A stretch of 26,662 nucleotides of DNA, from contig CAVHXA010000024.1 of the NCBI GenBank assembly GCA_963639765.1, positions 1 to 26,662 of the forward strand, given 5' to 3'. Source of the stretch: CAVHXA01 sp963639765. Its GTDB lineage: Bacteria > Bacillota > Clostridia > Oscillospirales > Oscillospiraceae. The first letter of the stretch is position 1. Every line of letters begins with the position of its first letter. Shown here piece after piece: positions 17,228 through 24,992 of the stretch. The position numbers and the translations under genes were made by a program. The notes under the pieces were generated by a model. That model did not search any database. It was not told where the DNA came from and saw only the letters and a program-made list of their open reading frames with translations.

Positions 17228-18416
17228 AGAAGTCATTGTGAAAAAAATGCAGCAGGATGAAGAAAACATGACTGTGGGAACAGAAAAAAAAGACCCATGC
17301 GATGTTGATATGCAATCTAGCTTAGAAGCAGAAACACATGCGCCGGAAAAAATGCTGGTAGACGCGCTGTTACAAGAAGATGAGCAGGAAACTGAAAAGG
17401 CAGAAATAACCGATGAGGAAATGCAGAATATTCCGGGTGATGAGGAAGCAAACCGGGATGGCTGGGTTGGAGAATCATCTACTGAAGAAAAGCCTGAAAA
17501 AGATAACGCGGGTAATCTGAAAGGGAAACCCGTTGATTATGATGAAAACGATCAGGGTGAACCTGTCCCGAGACGAAAAGATATCCCTTATCATGAAAGA
17601 TATTATCTTAAATATAGGGAAGGCAAGCACACTGCACCTCTTGATTTGGCGGGAGCTAAGGATTTCTTGCAGAATCTTGGCTTTGATGGCGGCGAACTTC
17701 GTCAGGCTCGTATGGGCAAAAAGCGTGCAGTAGAATATTGTAACTCAGATAAAAAGGGCCAAGCATACTGTTCCTATTGCGGCACGGAAATTTCTGGAGT
17801 GGAGTTTTATCGCTTGCCTGATGGTCGACTGCGTTGCACCGTATGTAGCAATTCTGTCGTAAAAACAAAGGCAGAGATTAACGACATATGCAAAAGGGTT
17901 ATTGATAATATGGACGCTTTCTTTGGCGCCAGTATCAACGTTCCTGTTTCTATCGATGTTGTGGACGAAAGAAAAATCAAAAGAAAACTTGGTGCTACAA
18001 CAGATAAAGGGGACTCTCCTAGCGTGCTTATTCTCGGTGTTGCTACCAATAAAAAGGGTAGATACAACATTGTTCTGGAAAATGGAGCTCCGCGCATCTC
18101 TCTAATTGCTACGTTTGCGCATGAGCTAACCCATATTTGGCAGTATACCCATTGGGACAATAATAAAGCTCTAAAAAAATGTGCAGATAGCAAACGTCGA
18201 TTGATTTACGAAGGCATGGCCAAGTGGACAGAGATTCAGTACTTATATTTGGTTGGAGAAACCAATGTGGCAAGGCGAGAAGAATACATAACTATGAATC
18301 GCAAAGATGAATACGGCCTTGGCTTCTGCTTGTATGCTGATCGCTATCCTATAGCTCATGAGGCTATGAACTGCGAGGAATCGCCGTTTACGCCGGATAA
18401 ATATCCATTTAACTAA
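17220..18416 (+). CDS. LIM-like zinc-binding HExxH metallopeptidase
   Basis: The product is about 398 aa. ATG 17220 is chosen because GAGGGG ends 7 bases before it; ATG 17214 and an upstream start at 17169 are alternatives, and all overlap the previous gene. The N-terminal ~110 residues are acidic and low-complexity. A LIM-like or zinc-ribbon cluster follows at about residues 184-208 (CSYCGTE ... RCTVC). The catalytic domain has FAHELTHIWQY near residue 300, giving HExxH, and IYEGMAKWTE about 30 residues later, whose Glu fits the third zinc ligand of a gluzincin. A Cys-rich LIM-type module ahead of such a peptidase resembles the plant DA1 architecture and its bacterial relatives. I infer a cytoplasmic zinc protease that processes or degrades a partner, possibly another operon product. 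It is the last gene of the operon, with a hairpin 54 bases after its stop. Confidence 0.82.
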   Translation: MREEVIVKKMQQDEENMTVGTEKKDPCDVDMQSSLEAETHAPEKMLVDALLQEDEQETEKAEITDEEMQNIPGDEEANRDGWVGESSTEEKPEKDNAGNLKGKPVDYDENDQGEPVPRRKDIPYHERYYLKYREGKHTAPLDLAGAKDFLQNLGFDGGELRQARMGKKRAVEYCNSDKKGQAYCSYCGTEISGVEFYRLPDGRLRCTVCSNSVVKTKAEINDICKRVIDNMDAFFGASINVPVSIDVVDERKIKRKLGATTDKGDSPSVLILGVATNKKGRYNIVLENGAPRISLIATFAHELTHIWQYTHWDNNKALKKCADSKRRLIYEGMAKWTEIQYLYLVGETNVARREEYITMNRKDEYGLGFCLYADRYPIAHEAMNCEESPFTPDKYPFN

Positions 18417-18470
18417 AAGTAGATCTGACAGTTAAAGATAGAGATAGAAAGCTTATTTCAAAATCTGAAT

Positions 18471-18494
18471 GGGAGCGGTGGGGTAACCGCTCCC
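18471..18494 (+). terminator. GC-rich hairpin ending the large operon
   Basis: GGGAGCGGT-GGGGTA-ACCGCTCCC forms a perfect 9-bp stem with a 6-base loop, 54 bases after the metallopeptidase stop. The following bases (TGCGTGTTATATTT) are only partly T-rich, so termination may be incomplete, or the hairpin may mainly protect the 3' end. Confidence 0.65.
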
Positions 18495-18500
18495 TGCGTG

Positions 18501-18798
18501 TTATATTTGTACTTATAAGACGAAAAGTGGTGGCGCTAATACAAATCTGGACGGAAATTAGAATTTTTTGAGAAAATAGGCAGCTTAGACAAAGACTTTG
18601 TACAGTGCATTTCAGAGTGTTGCAATTCATATTGTAAACTGTCGAGATAGCACACGATTTTTGTCCACGTGAATGGCAAAATAAACTTTGCTCCTCCAAA
18701 GGCACGAAAATCAGATTCAGTCGGTATGTAGGTTAAGATTGCAAGCTTGCACAACTTTATATGGGCGTGGACCTGGCAATCTTATTTTTGTACTCATA
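18501..18798. repeat. Imperfect direct repeats flanking about 265 bases
   Basis: TTATATTTGTACTTATA (18501-18517) and TTATTTTTGTACTCATA (18782-18798) match at 15 of 17 positions, and both are followed by purine-rich bases. They bracket a stretch without a gene. They may be the ends of a small decayed element, or chance AT-rich similarity. Confidence 0.3.
18734..18789 (+). terminator. Possible second terminator before the importer promoter
   Basis: TAAGATTGC (18734-18742) pairs perfectly with GCAATCTTA (18776-18784) over 9 bp and is followed by TTTTT. The 33-base loop is long and the stem AT-rich, so this is a weak candidate. It could stop read-through from the large operon before the importer promoter. 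Confidence 0.4.
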
Positions 18799-18817
18799 GA
18801 GAAAAATCAAAATTCAC

Positions 18818-18848
18818 TTGATTTTTCGGGGGGGGGGTGAGATATAAT
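18818..18848 (+). promoter_or_regulatory. Importer promoter with a G10 tract in its spacer
   Basis: TTGATT (18818-18823) and TATAAT (18843-18848) are separated by 19 bases that contain ten consecutive G (18828-18837). The usual spacer is 17, so loss of one or two G would improve the promoter. The -35 lies in the right arm of a 10-bp inverted repeat (GAAAAATCAA 18801-18810, TTGATTTTTC 18818-18827), which may be an operator. The G10 length itself could be an assembly error. Confidence 0.5.
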
Positions 18849-19078
18849 TAAAACAGTTAAGGTTTGTGCAATGCGGTATATTCTGTAAAGCATAAGTTAC
18901 AAAATTGGTATTAGTTTTAGACTCAGACGTTTTGCAAATTCAAAAAATGGTTTTGATCAGTGTTTTATAAGTTGTGTTATTTGGCTTGTAGACAACGGAG
19001 AATTTATACAGCGGAACACTAGAAGTTTATTAATTTATAAATAATAGCTATGCTATTAAAAAAGAAAGGAGTCCCCAT

Positions 19079-20758
19079 ATGAAGAAACTCTTGGCGATTA
19101 TTCTGGTATTTGTGCTTATCCTAGGTCTAACTGCTTGCGGTGAACCCATAGATGATGAGCAATCTGTAACGACAGAAAACAGCGGAGATACTTCTGGTAC
19201 ATCTACTTCCACTGAGAATGTCTCATCTTCTGCTGATACAAGTAGTGGTGATCGCTGGATCCGTATAGGCAAAAGCATGACAAACACTCTTACCTTGGAT
19301 GTTTGGCGCACTTCTCTGACGCCTACGTTTCAGCTTTCAGACGCTATATTTGACAGACTATTTGACAAAAATCCTGAAACAATGGAACTGCAGCTTAATC
19401 TTCTAGAGGATTGGCCTACCATTTCTGAAGATGGGTTGACTTATAGCNNNNNNNNNNATAGCTTTAAACTGAAAGAAGGAGTAAAGTGGCATGACGGTAC
19501 AGAACTCACAACGAAAGATGTTGAGTTTACCTTCAATTATTTTTATGATGATGCTACTGCTTCTGATAACACTTGGGTTAGTGAAGTAATACTTGGATGC
19601 TTTGATATGGAAGAGGGTAAGTCTGATTATCTTGAAGGCATGAAGATAATAGATGATTACAGATTCGAATTGACACTTTATTATCCGTATGCAGCTTTTG
19701 AAGCAACATTGGCAACATCTATGATGCCTATACTGCCTGCGCATCTTAGGGCAGAAGCCGGGGACTCTTGGGGAACCACTATTCTGCCGGTTGGCAGCGG
19801 CCCCTACAAGGTTACTCAATTTGAACCTGGTGTTAGTGTTACCCTCGAAACTAACAAGGATTATCATGGCACGGTTCCTGATTGCGATGGCATTATAATG
19901 ACGCATATGGATACATCAACGGCGCTTTTGGAATTCGAGGCGGGCAATATAGATTTTTGTGAAGTACCTTCCGATTTGACGAAGACCTATGCCGAAAACT
20001 ACCCCGATAATTTCCGTTCACAGGTTGTTGCAGGAACAATTCGCCTTTCTCTTAACAATTCTATAGCTCCGCTAGATGATGTCAGGGTTCGTAAGGCGAT
20101 AGCAATGTCCATTGACAAACATGAGTTAACTGATGGATATTTTTCCGGAAATACGGTGCCTATAAACGGAGTTATTCCTGAGGGCATTGCCGGATATGAT
20201 AGTACAATTCCCGAAACAACAAGAGACGTAGAAGGGGCTAAAGCCTTGTTGGCTGAAGCGGGCTATCCGGATGGTGTTGAATTTACGGCAACTGTAAGAG
20301 AATCCTCTCAAAGCTTTACTCTTCAGCTACAGCTTCTCCAGGAACAGATGAAGGAAGCCGGAATTACAATGCATATAGAAAAGGTCGACTCCGCAACATA
20401 CAGCGAGATGAGAAACAGCAATAGAATAGAGGCATGTTTGGCTGATTGGTATGCGGATTACATGGATGCTGATATGTATATGTATTCCCTGTTCCATAGC
20501 TCGTTCTCAGATGGTTTCTCTATTGGGTTCCACGATGATTGGTATGATGAGCAAGTTGAGGCTGCACGTTCTTGCCAGGATAATGACGAACGCACTCAAA
20601 TCTACAAGGATCTCGATAGGTATCTGAGCACTGAAAAGTATGTTTTTGTTCCTCTGTATCAGGATCAATCATTCTTCCTTGTATCTGACAGAGTCGAGAA
20701 TGTGTATATAAAGGCGGATATGATTTATACATTCATGTACGCATCAGTCGTGGATTAA
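19079..20758 (+). CDS. oppA: Peptide ABC transporter substrate-binding lipoprotein
   Basis: A peptide-binding protein of the SBP_bac_5 family that delivers oligo- or dipeptides to the membrane permeases encoded downstream. ATG 19079 has AAAGGAG a few bases upstream. The N-terminus is a lipoprotein signal with lipobox LTAC and lipidated Cys20. A Ser/Thr-rich linker follows, then the binding domain with family hallmarks such as FKLKEGVKWHDGTELTTKDVEFTF, LPVGSGPYKV and VRKAIAMSIDKHEL. Ten N interrupt the sequence at 19448-19457. The same six bases TATAGC flank the gap, and merging them gives the normal family sequence GLTYSFKLKEG, so the true protein is probably 554 aa. The dpp and opp names cannot be told apart from sequence alone. 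It is the first gene of the importer operon; a stem-loop follows its stop. Confidence 0.9.
   Translation: MKKLLAIILVFVLILGLTACGEPIDDEQSVTTENSGDTSGTSTSTENVSSSADTSSGDRWIRIGKSMTNTLTLDVWRTSLTPTFQLSDAIFDRLFDKNPETMELQLNLLEDWPTISEDGLTYSXXXXSFKLKEGVKWHDGTELTTKDVEFTFNYFYDDATASDNTWVSEVILGCFDMEEGKSDYLEGMKIIDDYRFELTLYYPYAAFEATLATSMMPILPAHLRAEAGDSWGTTILPVGSGPYKVTQFEPGVSVTLETNKDYHGTVPDCDGIIMTHMDTSTALLEFEAGNIDFCEVPSDLTKTYAENYPDNFRSQVVAGTIRLSLNNSIAPLDDVRVRKAIAMSIDKHELTDGYFSGNTVPINGVIPEGIAGYDSTIPETTRDVEGAKALLAEAGYPDGVEFTATVRESSQSFTLQLQLLQEQMKEAGITMHIEKVDSATYSEMRNSNRIEACLADWYADYMDADMYMYSLFHSSFSDGFSIGFHDDWYDEQVEAARSCQDNDERTQIYKDLDRYLSTEKYVFVPLYQDQSFFLVSDRVENVYIKADMIYTFMYASVVD
19448..19457. other. Scaffold gap of 10 N, probably artificial
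   Basis: TATAGC stands just before the N run and ATAGC just after. Collapsing the N run and one copy removes 15 bases, keeps the reading frame and restores the conserved motif GLTYSFKLKEGVKWHDG. The two contigs therefore most likely overlap by 5-6 bases and nothing is missing. Confidence 0.75.
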
Positions 20759-20774
20759 CATTATTTGAGCTAAT

Positions 20775-20802
20775 AAGAGGGTCATAGATGTATGACCCTC
20801 TT
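20775..20802 (+). promoter_or_regulatory. Stem-loop between binding-protein and permease genes
   Basis: AAGAGGGTCATA-GATG-TATGACCCTCTT is a perfect 12-bp stem with a 4-base loop, 16 bases after the binding-protein stop and 17 before the permease start. No T run follows (CTAAAAAAGG). It fits a 3'-protecting or attenuating hairpin that keeps binding-protein mRNA above permease mRNA, as in other ABC importer operons. Confidence 0.7.
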
Positions 20803-20819
20803 CTAAAAAAGGTGGGCAT

Positions 20820-21740
20820 ATGACTAAATATATTTTGAAGCGTCTTGGGCAGACGGTGGTCGTTATGTTCCTTGCGGCATTGCTGACATTTATTTTGGTT
20901 AATGTTGCACCCGGTGACCCCGTCTATGTAATGCTGGAAAAGAGAGCTGATCCACAAACTATAGAGCGTGTACGCCATCAGTTAGGCTTGGATCTGCCGC
21001 TACCGGCGCAGTTTTGGAATTTAATCAAAGGTGCTTTACATGGCGATTTAGGTGAATCTTATTTTCAAAAGCAGCCTGTAACAGCAATTGTCGGAAAAGG
21101 TTTTCAAATTACAGCGAGATTAGGCCTTTTAGCCTTATTGGTTTCTACTGGTATCGGATTAGTGGTAGGCGTGCTGGCTGCTGTATTCAGGGGAAAATGG
21201 GTTGATAGGGTGCTGATGTTCCTGTCTATGCTGGGCATATCGGCGCCGATATTTTGGATTGCAGTCATCTTTCAAATTGTTTTTGGATTAAAGCTAGATT
21301 GGTTTCCAATTTCAGGAACAAAAGAGGCCGGCTGGCTTGTGCTTCCGGTGCTATGCTTGGGCATTAATTACGGCGCATCGTCCGCACGCTTGGTTCGTAC
21401 AAATATGATAGATGTCTTATCTCAGGACTATATAAGAACAGCCAGAAGCAAGGGACTTTCCGAACCCAAAGTAGTGCTGGTGCATGTGCTAAAAAATGCC
21501 GGAATATCAATAGTGACGTTGGTTGGTATGCAGCTGCGATCTCTTATTTCAGGAGCAATGGTTATAGAGAATGTTTTCTCATTAAGGGGTCTGGGCAAAG
21601 TATCTTACGATGCTATATTTGCACGCGATATACCACTGATACAGGGATGCGTATTATATACTGCACTTGTATATGTCATTATAAATCTTATTATAGATCT
21701 TCTTTATGGTGCTCTTGATCCGAGAGTAAGACTTTCTTGA
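20820..21740 (+). CDS. oppB: Peptide ABC transporter permease (OppB/DppB type)
   Basis: A 306-aa inner-membrane permease, the first of the two membrane subunits forming the peptide channel. ATG 20820 follows AAGGTGG. The N-terminus MTKYILKRLGQTVVVMFLAALLTFILVN is the usual start of DppB/OppB proteins, and PGDP follows shortly after. About six TM helices are spread along the chain. The ATPase-docking EAA-type loop lies near residues 200-225 (DYIRTARSKGLSEPKVVLVHVLKNA). The protein ends LDPRVRLS as in the family. It lies downstream of the stem-loop, and its stop is 9 bases before the start of the second permease gene. Confidence 0.92.
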   Translation: MTKYILKRLGQTVVVMFLAALLTFILVNVAPGDPVYVMLEKRADPQTIERVRHQLGLDLPLPAQFWNLIKGALHGDLGESYFQKQPVTAIVGKGFQITARLGLLALLVSTGIGLVVGVLAAVFRGKWVDRVLMFLSMLGISAPIFWIAVIFQIVFGLKLDWFPISGTKEAGWLVLPVLCLGINYGASSARLVRTNMIDVLSQDYIRTARSKGLSEPKVVLVHVLKNAGISIVTLVGMQLRSLISGAMVIENVFSLRGLGKVSYDAIFARDIPLIQGCVLYTALVYVIINLIIDLLYGALDPRVRLS

Positions 21741-21749
21741 GAGGTGGAT

Positions 21750-22664
21750 ATGAGTATCTTTTCAAAAAGAAAAAATTTAGTTTTGCATGACCTTGGCTTT
21801 ACGGCGGAGGATCTTCGCTCGCGGACGTTGTATCAGGATGCATGGAAAAGATTAAAAAAGAATAAACTTGCGGTTATAAGTCTTATTTGCATTATTTTAA
21901 TCGCACTGATCGCTATATTTGCTCCGCTTATAGCTCCATATGATCCGTATGAAACTGATGCCTATAATAAATTACAGGGACCTACTTGGGCACATATTTG
22001 CGGGACTGACAGTTTGGGACGCGATATCCTCTCGAGAATTATATACGGGGCTAGAGTTTCATTACTGGTTGGCGTAGTTTGCGAGGGAATCGCCATACCA
22101 ATAGGCGTTATACTTGGCTGCATTGCCGGCTATTATGGTGGTTGGATTGATATGGTTATATCGCGCCTTATGGAGGTATTGGGCTCATTCCCTTTTATTA
22201 TATTCGCTTTGTGCATAATGCTTATAATGGGAACTGGTGTTATGAATATATTTGTTGCGCTTGGTATAATAGGATGGTTGGGTCATGCAAGACAAATACG
22301 AGCAAATGTTATGCAGCTTAAGAATCAAGAGTTCGTTGAAGCTGCTCTCGCCAGCGGAGCATCGGATGCACAAATAATTTTTAAGCATTTAATACCAAAT
22401 TGCTTGTCCACTACAATTGTTGTTGCAACGATAGACATCCCGAGTGACATAATGTATGAAGCTACATTATCGTTTATCGGTCTTGGCATACAGCCGCCGG
22501 AACCGAGTTGGGGCTCGATGATATCGGAAGCGCAAAAGTTTTTCAGAGAAATACCGACTTACAGCATTTTCCCGGGAATAGCCATAATGATATTGGTACT
22601 TGCATTTAATACGCTCGGAGACGGTTTAAGGGATGCACTCGATCCTAAATTAAAGAATCTATAG
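21750..22664 (+). CDS. oppC: Peptide ABC transporter permease (OppC/DppC type)
   Basis: A 304-aa partner permease. ATG 21750 is preferred with GAGAGG about five bases ahead; a GTG at 21744 would add two residues but overlaps the ribosome site. The N-terminal cytoplasmic region is followed by a TM helix near residues 35-55 (AVISLICIILIALIAIFAPL), then PYDPYETDAYNKLQGP and the typical HICGTDSLGRDILSRIIYGAR. The EAA loop is EFVEAALASGASDAQIIFKHLIPN. The end, GDGLRDALDPKLKNL, is standard for DppC/OppC. It is the third gene of the importer operon; the ATPase start follows after 12 bases. Confidence 0.92.
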   Translation: MSIFSKRKNLVLHDLGFTAEDLRSRTLYQDAWKRLKKNKLAVISLICIILIALIAIFAPLIAPYDPYETDAYNKLQGPTWAHICGTDSLGRDILSRIIYGARVSLLVGVVCEGIAIPIGVILGCIAGYYGGWIDMVISRLMEVLGSFPFIIFALCIMLIMGTGVMNIFVALGIIGWLGHARQIRANVMQLKNQEFVEAALASGASDAQIIFKHLIPNCLSTTIVVATIDIPSDIMYEATLSFIGLGIQPPEPSWGSMISEAQKFFREIPTYSIFPGIAIMILVLAFNTLGDGLRDALDPKLKNL

Positions 22665-22676
22665 TGGAGGCTAATC

Positions 22677-23657
22677 GTGGAAGAAAATAATGTATTGCTT
22701 GATGTACGTAATCTTACCACAAGGTTCAAGCTTGACGACGGAATTCTTACTGCTGTTGATGGTGTTTCATTTACTGTTAATAAAAACCAAACGGTTGGTA
22801 TTGTGGGTGAATCCGGATGTGGCAAGTCTGTAACGGCGTTTTCTATACTTGGACTGGTAAGCGCACCGGGTAAAATAGAGGGCGGAGAGATACTGTTTGA
22901 TAATCAGGATCTTGTTAAACTCTCTAAAAGAGAGATGCGTAAAATAAGGGGAAACAAGATAGGAATGGTTTTTCAGGAACCTATGACATCTCTAAATCCG
23001 GTTTTTACGGTAGGGTTTCAAATAACTGAAGCACTTAAACTTCATCTTGGCATGAATGCGAAAACAGCGAAAGAGAAAGCTATCGAACTCTTGACAGCAG
23101 TAAAAATACCTTCACCGGAGCAGAGGTTTAAAGAATACCCTCATCAGCTTTCAGGCGGAATGCGTCAGCGAGTTATGATAGCCATGGCTTTGTCGTGCAA
23201 CCCCGAACTCCTTATTTGCGACGAGCCTACTACAGCACTAGATGTAACTGTTCAGGCTCAGGTATTAAGGCTTATCGATCAGTTAAAGCAGGCGATTGGG
23301 ATGTCTGTAATGATTATTACGCATGACTTGGCTGTTATTTCGGAGGTCGCGGATAAAGTTATCGTCATGTATGCCGGTAGAATTGTAGAAGAAAGCCTTG
23401 AAAAAGACATTTTTACAAATCCTTTATTCCCATATACAGAAGCATTGTTGAAATCTATCCCTAGCAATGCGAGACGGGGTGAGAGCTTGTATATGATTGA
23501 TGGCATGGTGCCTAATCTGTTGAAGGAGCACAAAGGCTGTCTCTTTGCTCCACGATGTGAGTATGCTATGCCCAGATGCTTTGAAGTTGAGCCAAAATTA
23601 ACAGATTTAGGTAATGGACGCAAAGTACGTTGCTATTTAAGACAGGGGGCAGTATAA
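22677..23657 (+). CDS. oppD: Peptide ABC transporter ATPase (OppD/DppD type)
   Basis: A 326-aa cytoplasmic ATPase that powers peptide import. It starts at GTG 22677 with TGGAGG 8 bases ahead. Walker A is GESGCGKS (residues 44-51), the Q-loop lies in FQEPMTSLNP, the signature is LSGGMRQR (about 157-164), and Walker B is LLICDEPTTALD, followed by the switch His in ITHD. The C-terminal oligopeptide extension has the Cys pattern C-x5-C-x6-C (CLFAPRCEYAMPRC) and a later Cys, a site that binds an iron-sulfur cluster in some relatives. Its stop TAA directly precedes the next ATG, so translation is coupled. Confidence 0.92.
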   Translation: MEENNVLLDVRNLTTRFKLDDGILTAVDGVSFTVNKNQTVGIVGESGCGKSVTAFSILGLVSAPGKIEGGEILFDNQDLVKLSKREMRKIRGNKIGMVFQEPMTSLNPVFTVGFQITEALKLHLGMNAKTAKEKAIELLTAVKIPSPEQRFKEYPHQLSGGMRQRVMIAMALSCNPELLICDEPTTALDVTVQAQVLRLIDQLKQAIGMSVMIITHDLAVISEVADKVIVMYAGRIVEESLEKDIFTNPLFPYTEALLKSIPSNARRGESLYMIDGMVPNLLKEHKGCLFAPRCEYAMPRCFEVEPKLTDLGNGRKVRCYLRQGAV

Positions 23658-24638
23658 ATGAACACTTACGAATATATATATGAGTTAGAAAATATAAAAA
23701 CATACTTCCCTGTAAAAGATGCTAATTTGGTGTCTCGCAATAAGCGCTTTGTTCGCGCTGTGGATGGAGTTTCCCTAAAAATAAGGCCAGGTGAGATTGT
23801 CGGAATTGTAGGCGAGTCAGGTTGTGGCAAATCTACACTGGGACGCACAATGGTACGCCTTTTAGAGCCGACTGCCGGAAAGTTAGTGTTTGAAGGTGTG
23901 GATATCACAAACTTTAGTCGAAGAGAAATGAAGCCCCTTAGGCGTGATATACAGATAATGTTTCAGGACCCGTACGCAAGCTTGGATCCAAGAATGACCG
24001 TCGGAAACATTATAGCGGAACCAATGGATCACATGAAGACTTATAGCAATGCAAATGAGAGACTTACACGTATAGTTGAACTTATGGAGGAATGCGGAAT
24101 TAATAAAGCTTTTATAAATCGCTATCCGCATGAATTTTCCGGAGGACAGCGGCAACGTATAGGCATTGCCAGGGCACTCTCCGTAAATCCTAAGTTTATA
24201 GTATGTGACGAGCCTGTTTCGGCCCTGGATGTTTCTATCCAGTCTCAGATTATAAATCTTCTTGTCGAGCTGAGAAAAAAACATAATCTCACCATGCTAT
24301 TTATCTCGCACGATCTCGGTGTGGTGGAGTACATTTCAGATAGAGTAGCAATTATGTACTTGGGCAGGATAGTGGAACTTGCCAATACCGAAGAGCTCTT
24401 CAATAATCCGTTGCACCCATATACAAAAGCGTTGTTAGCATCTATACCTAAAATAAGTGAAAAGAAGATGCTGCAAAATGAAACGCTGGAAGGCGAAATA
24501 CCAAGCCCAATCAATCCTCCATCGGGCTGTGTTTTTCATACCAGATGCAAATGTGCTACACCAGGGTGCTCACTTGAAGTTCCTACACTAAAGGAAATAA
24601 GCAAAGGACATTTTGTATCTTGCCTGAACTTTAAATAG
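23658..24638 (+). CDS. oppF: Peptide ABC transporter ATPase (OppF/DppF type)
   Basis: A 326-aa second ATPase, pairing with OppD. It starts at ATG 23658 immediately after the oppD stop, with GGGGG in the ribosome-site position. Walker A is GESGCGKS (residues 52-59), the Q-loop is FQDPYASLDPRMTVG, the signature is FSGGQRQR, Walker B is FIVCDEPVSALD, and the switch His lies in ISHDLG. The N-terminal region ENIKTYFPVK and the C-terminal cysteine pattern CVFHTRCKCATPGC are typical of OppF/DppF. It completes a canonical A-B-C-D-F importer operon. Confidence 0.92.
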   Translation: MNTYEYIYELENIKTYFPVKDANLVSRNKRFVRAVDGVSLKIRPGEIVGIVGESGCGKSTLGRTMVRLLEPTAGKLVFEGVDITNFSRREMKPLRRDIQIMFQDPYASLDPRMTVGNIIAEPMDHMKTYSNANERLTRIVELMEECGINKAFINRYPHEFSGGQRQRIGIARALSVNPKFIVCDEPVSALDVSIQSQIINLLVELRKKHNLTMLFISHDLGVVEYISDRVAIMYLGRIVELANTEELFNNPLHPYTKALLASIPKISEKKMLQNETLEGEIPSPINPPSGCVFHTRCKCATPGCSLEVPTLKEISKGHFVSCLNFK

Positions 24639-24992
24639 AACCATAGCTTAGTGATAGAAGATATACTGACTGAGCGTATTCTGTGAAATAAGATATGAGC
24701 GCCCTCTTTGATGTGCGTGATACGGATGCTGCAGGAATCGTTGGTAGAAACAGTTTGTGGCTGCCAAGGAAAGCCGCATTCTGGGTTACTTGTAATTTAT
24801 AGAGATGAAAGAAAAGGATAGACGGTCTGATTACTCATGCTGTCTATCCAACTTTTTATCGGCAAGCTTGAAGAATCTAACGATAAAATCAAAGTTACCG
24901 AGCACTCTACTTACGGTCACCCAGAACAGTTTTCTTAGCCATGCTTACCTGATTTCCGCCTATCTTTCTTCCTGTTCTTTGAGAAAATCAGT
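24639..24992. other. Convergent intergenic region
   Basis: A 354-base stretch between the importer operon and the convergent zinc-ribbon/TPR gene. It holds the bidirectional hairpin at 24816-24849. A 35-codon frame at 24695-24802 has no ribosome site and is not called. I see nothing else. Confidence 0.6.
24816..24857. terminator. Bidirectional terminator-like hairpin
   Basis: GGATAGAC (24816-24823) and GTCTATCC (24842-24849) form a perfect 8-bp stem with an 18-base loop. TTTTT follows on the plus strand (24853-24857), and on the minus strand the sequence after the stem is TTTTCTTTC. It lies between convergent genes and can end both transcripts. Confidence 0.65.

Larger units (their letters stand above)
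18417..19078. other. Intergenic region between the large operon and peptide importer
   Basis: This 662-base stretch has no supported gene. It contains the end hairpin of the large operon (18471-18494), a second terminator-like hairpin (18734-18789), imperfect direct repeats, and the importer promoter with its G10 tract (18818-18848). From there a ~225-base leader runs to the importer start. Within the leader, a weaker alternative promoter, TTGGCT (18981-18986), 18 bases, TATACA (19005-19010), is possible. A small hairpin AATAGC-TAT-GCTATT lies just before the ribosome site. A 72-codon minus-strand frame (18536-18754) is open but has no ribosome site and is not called. Confidence 0.6.

Noticed and set aside
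18536..18754. 72-codon minus-strand frame as a gene
   Set aside because: No ribosome site, no recognisable domain, and it lies in a region of hairpins and repeats.
18933..18940. A further TGCAAATT in the importer leader as another copy of the regulatory box
   Set aside because: Only the octamer matches; the flanks differ, it lies downstream of the promoter, and an AT-rich octamer is expected by chance about once or twice in a window of this size.
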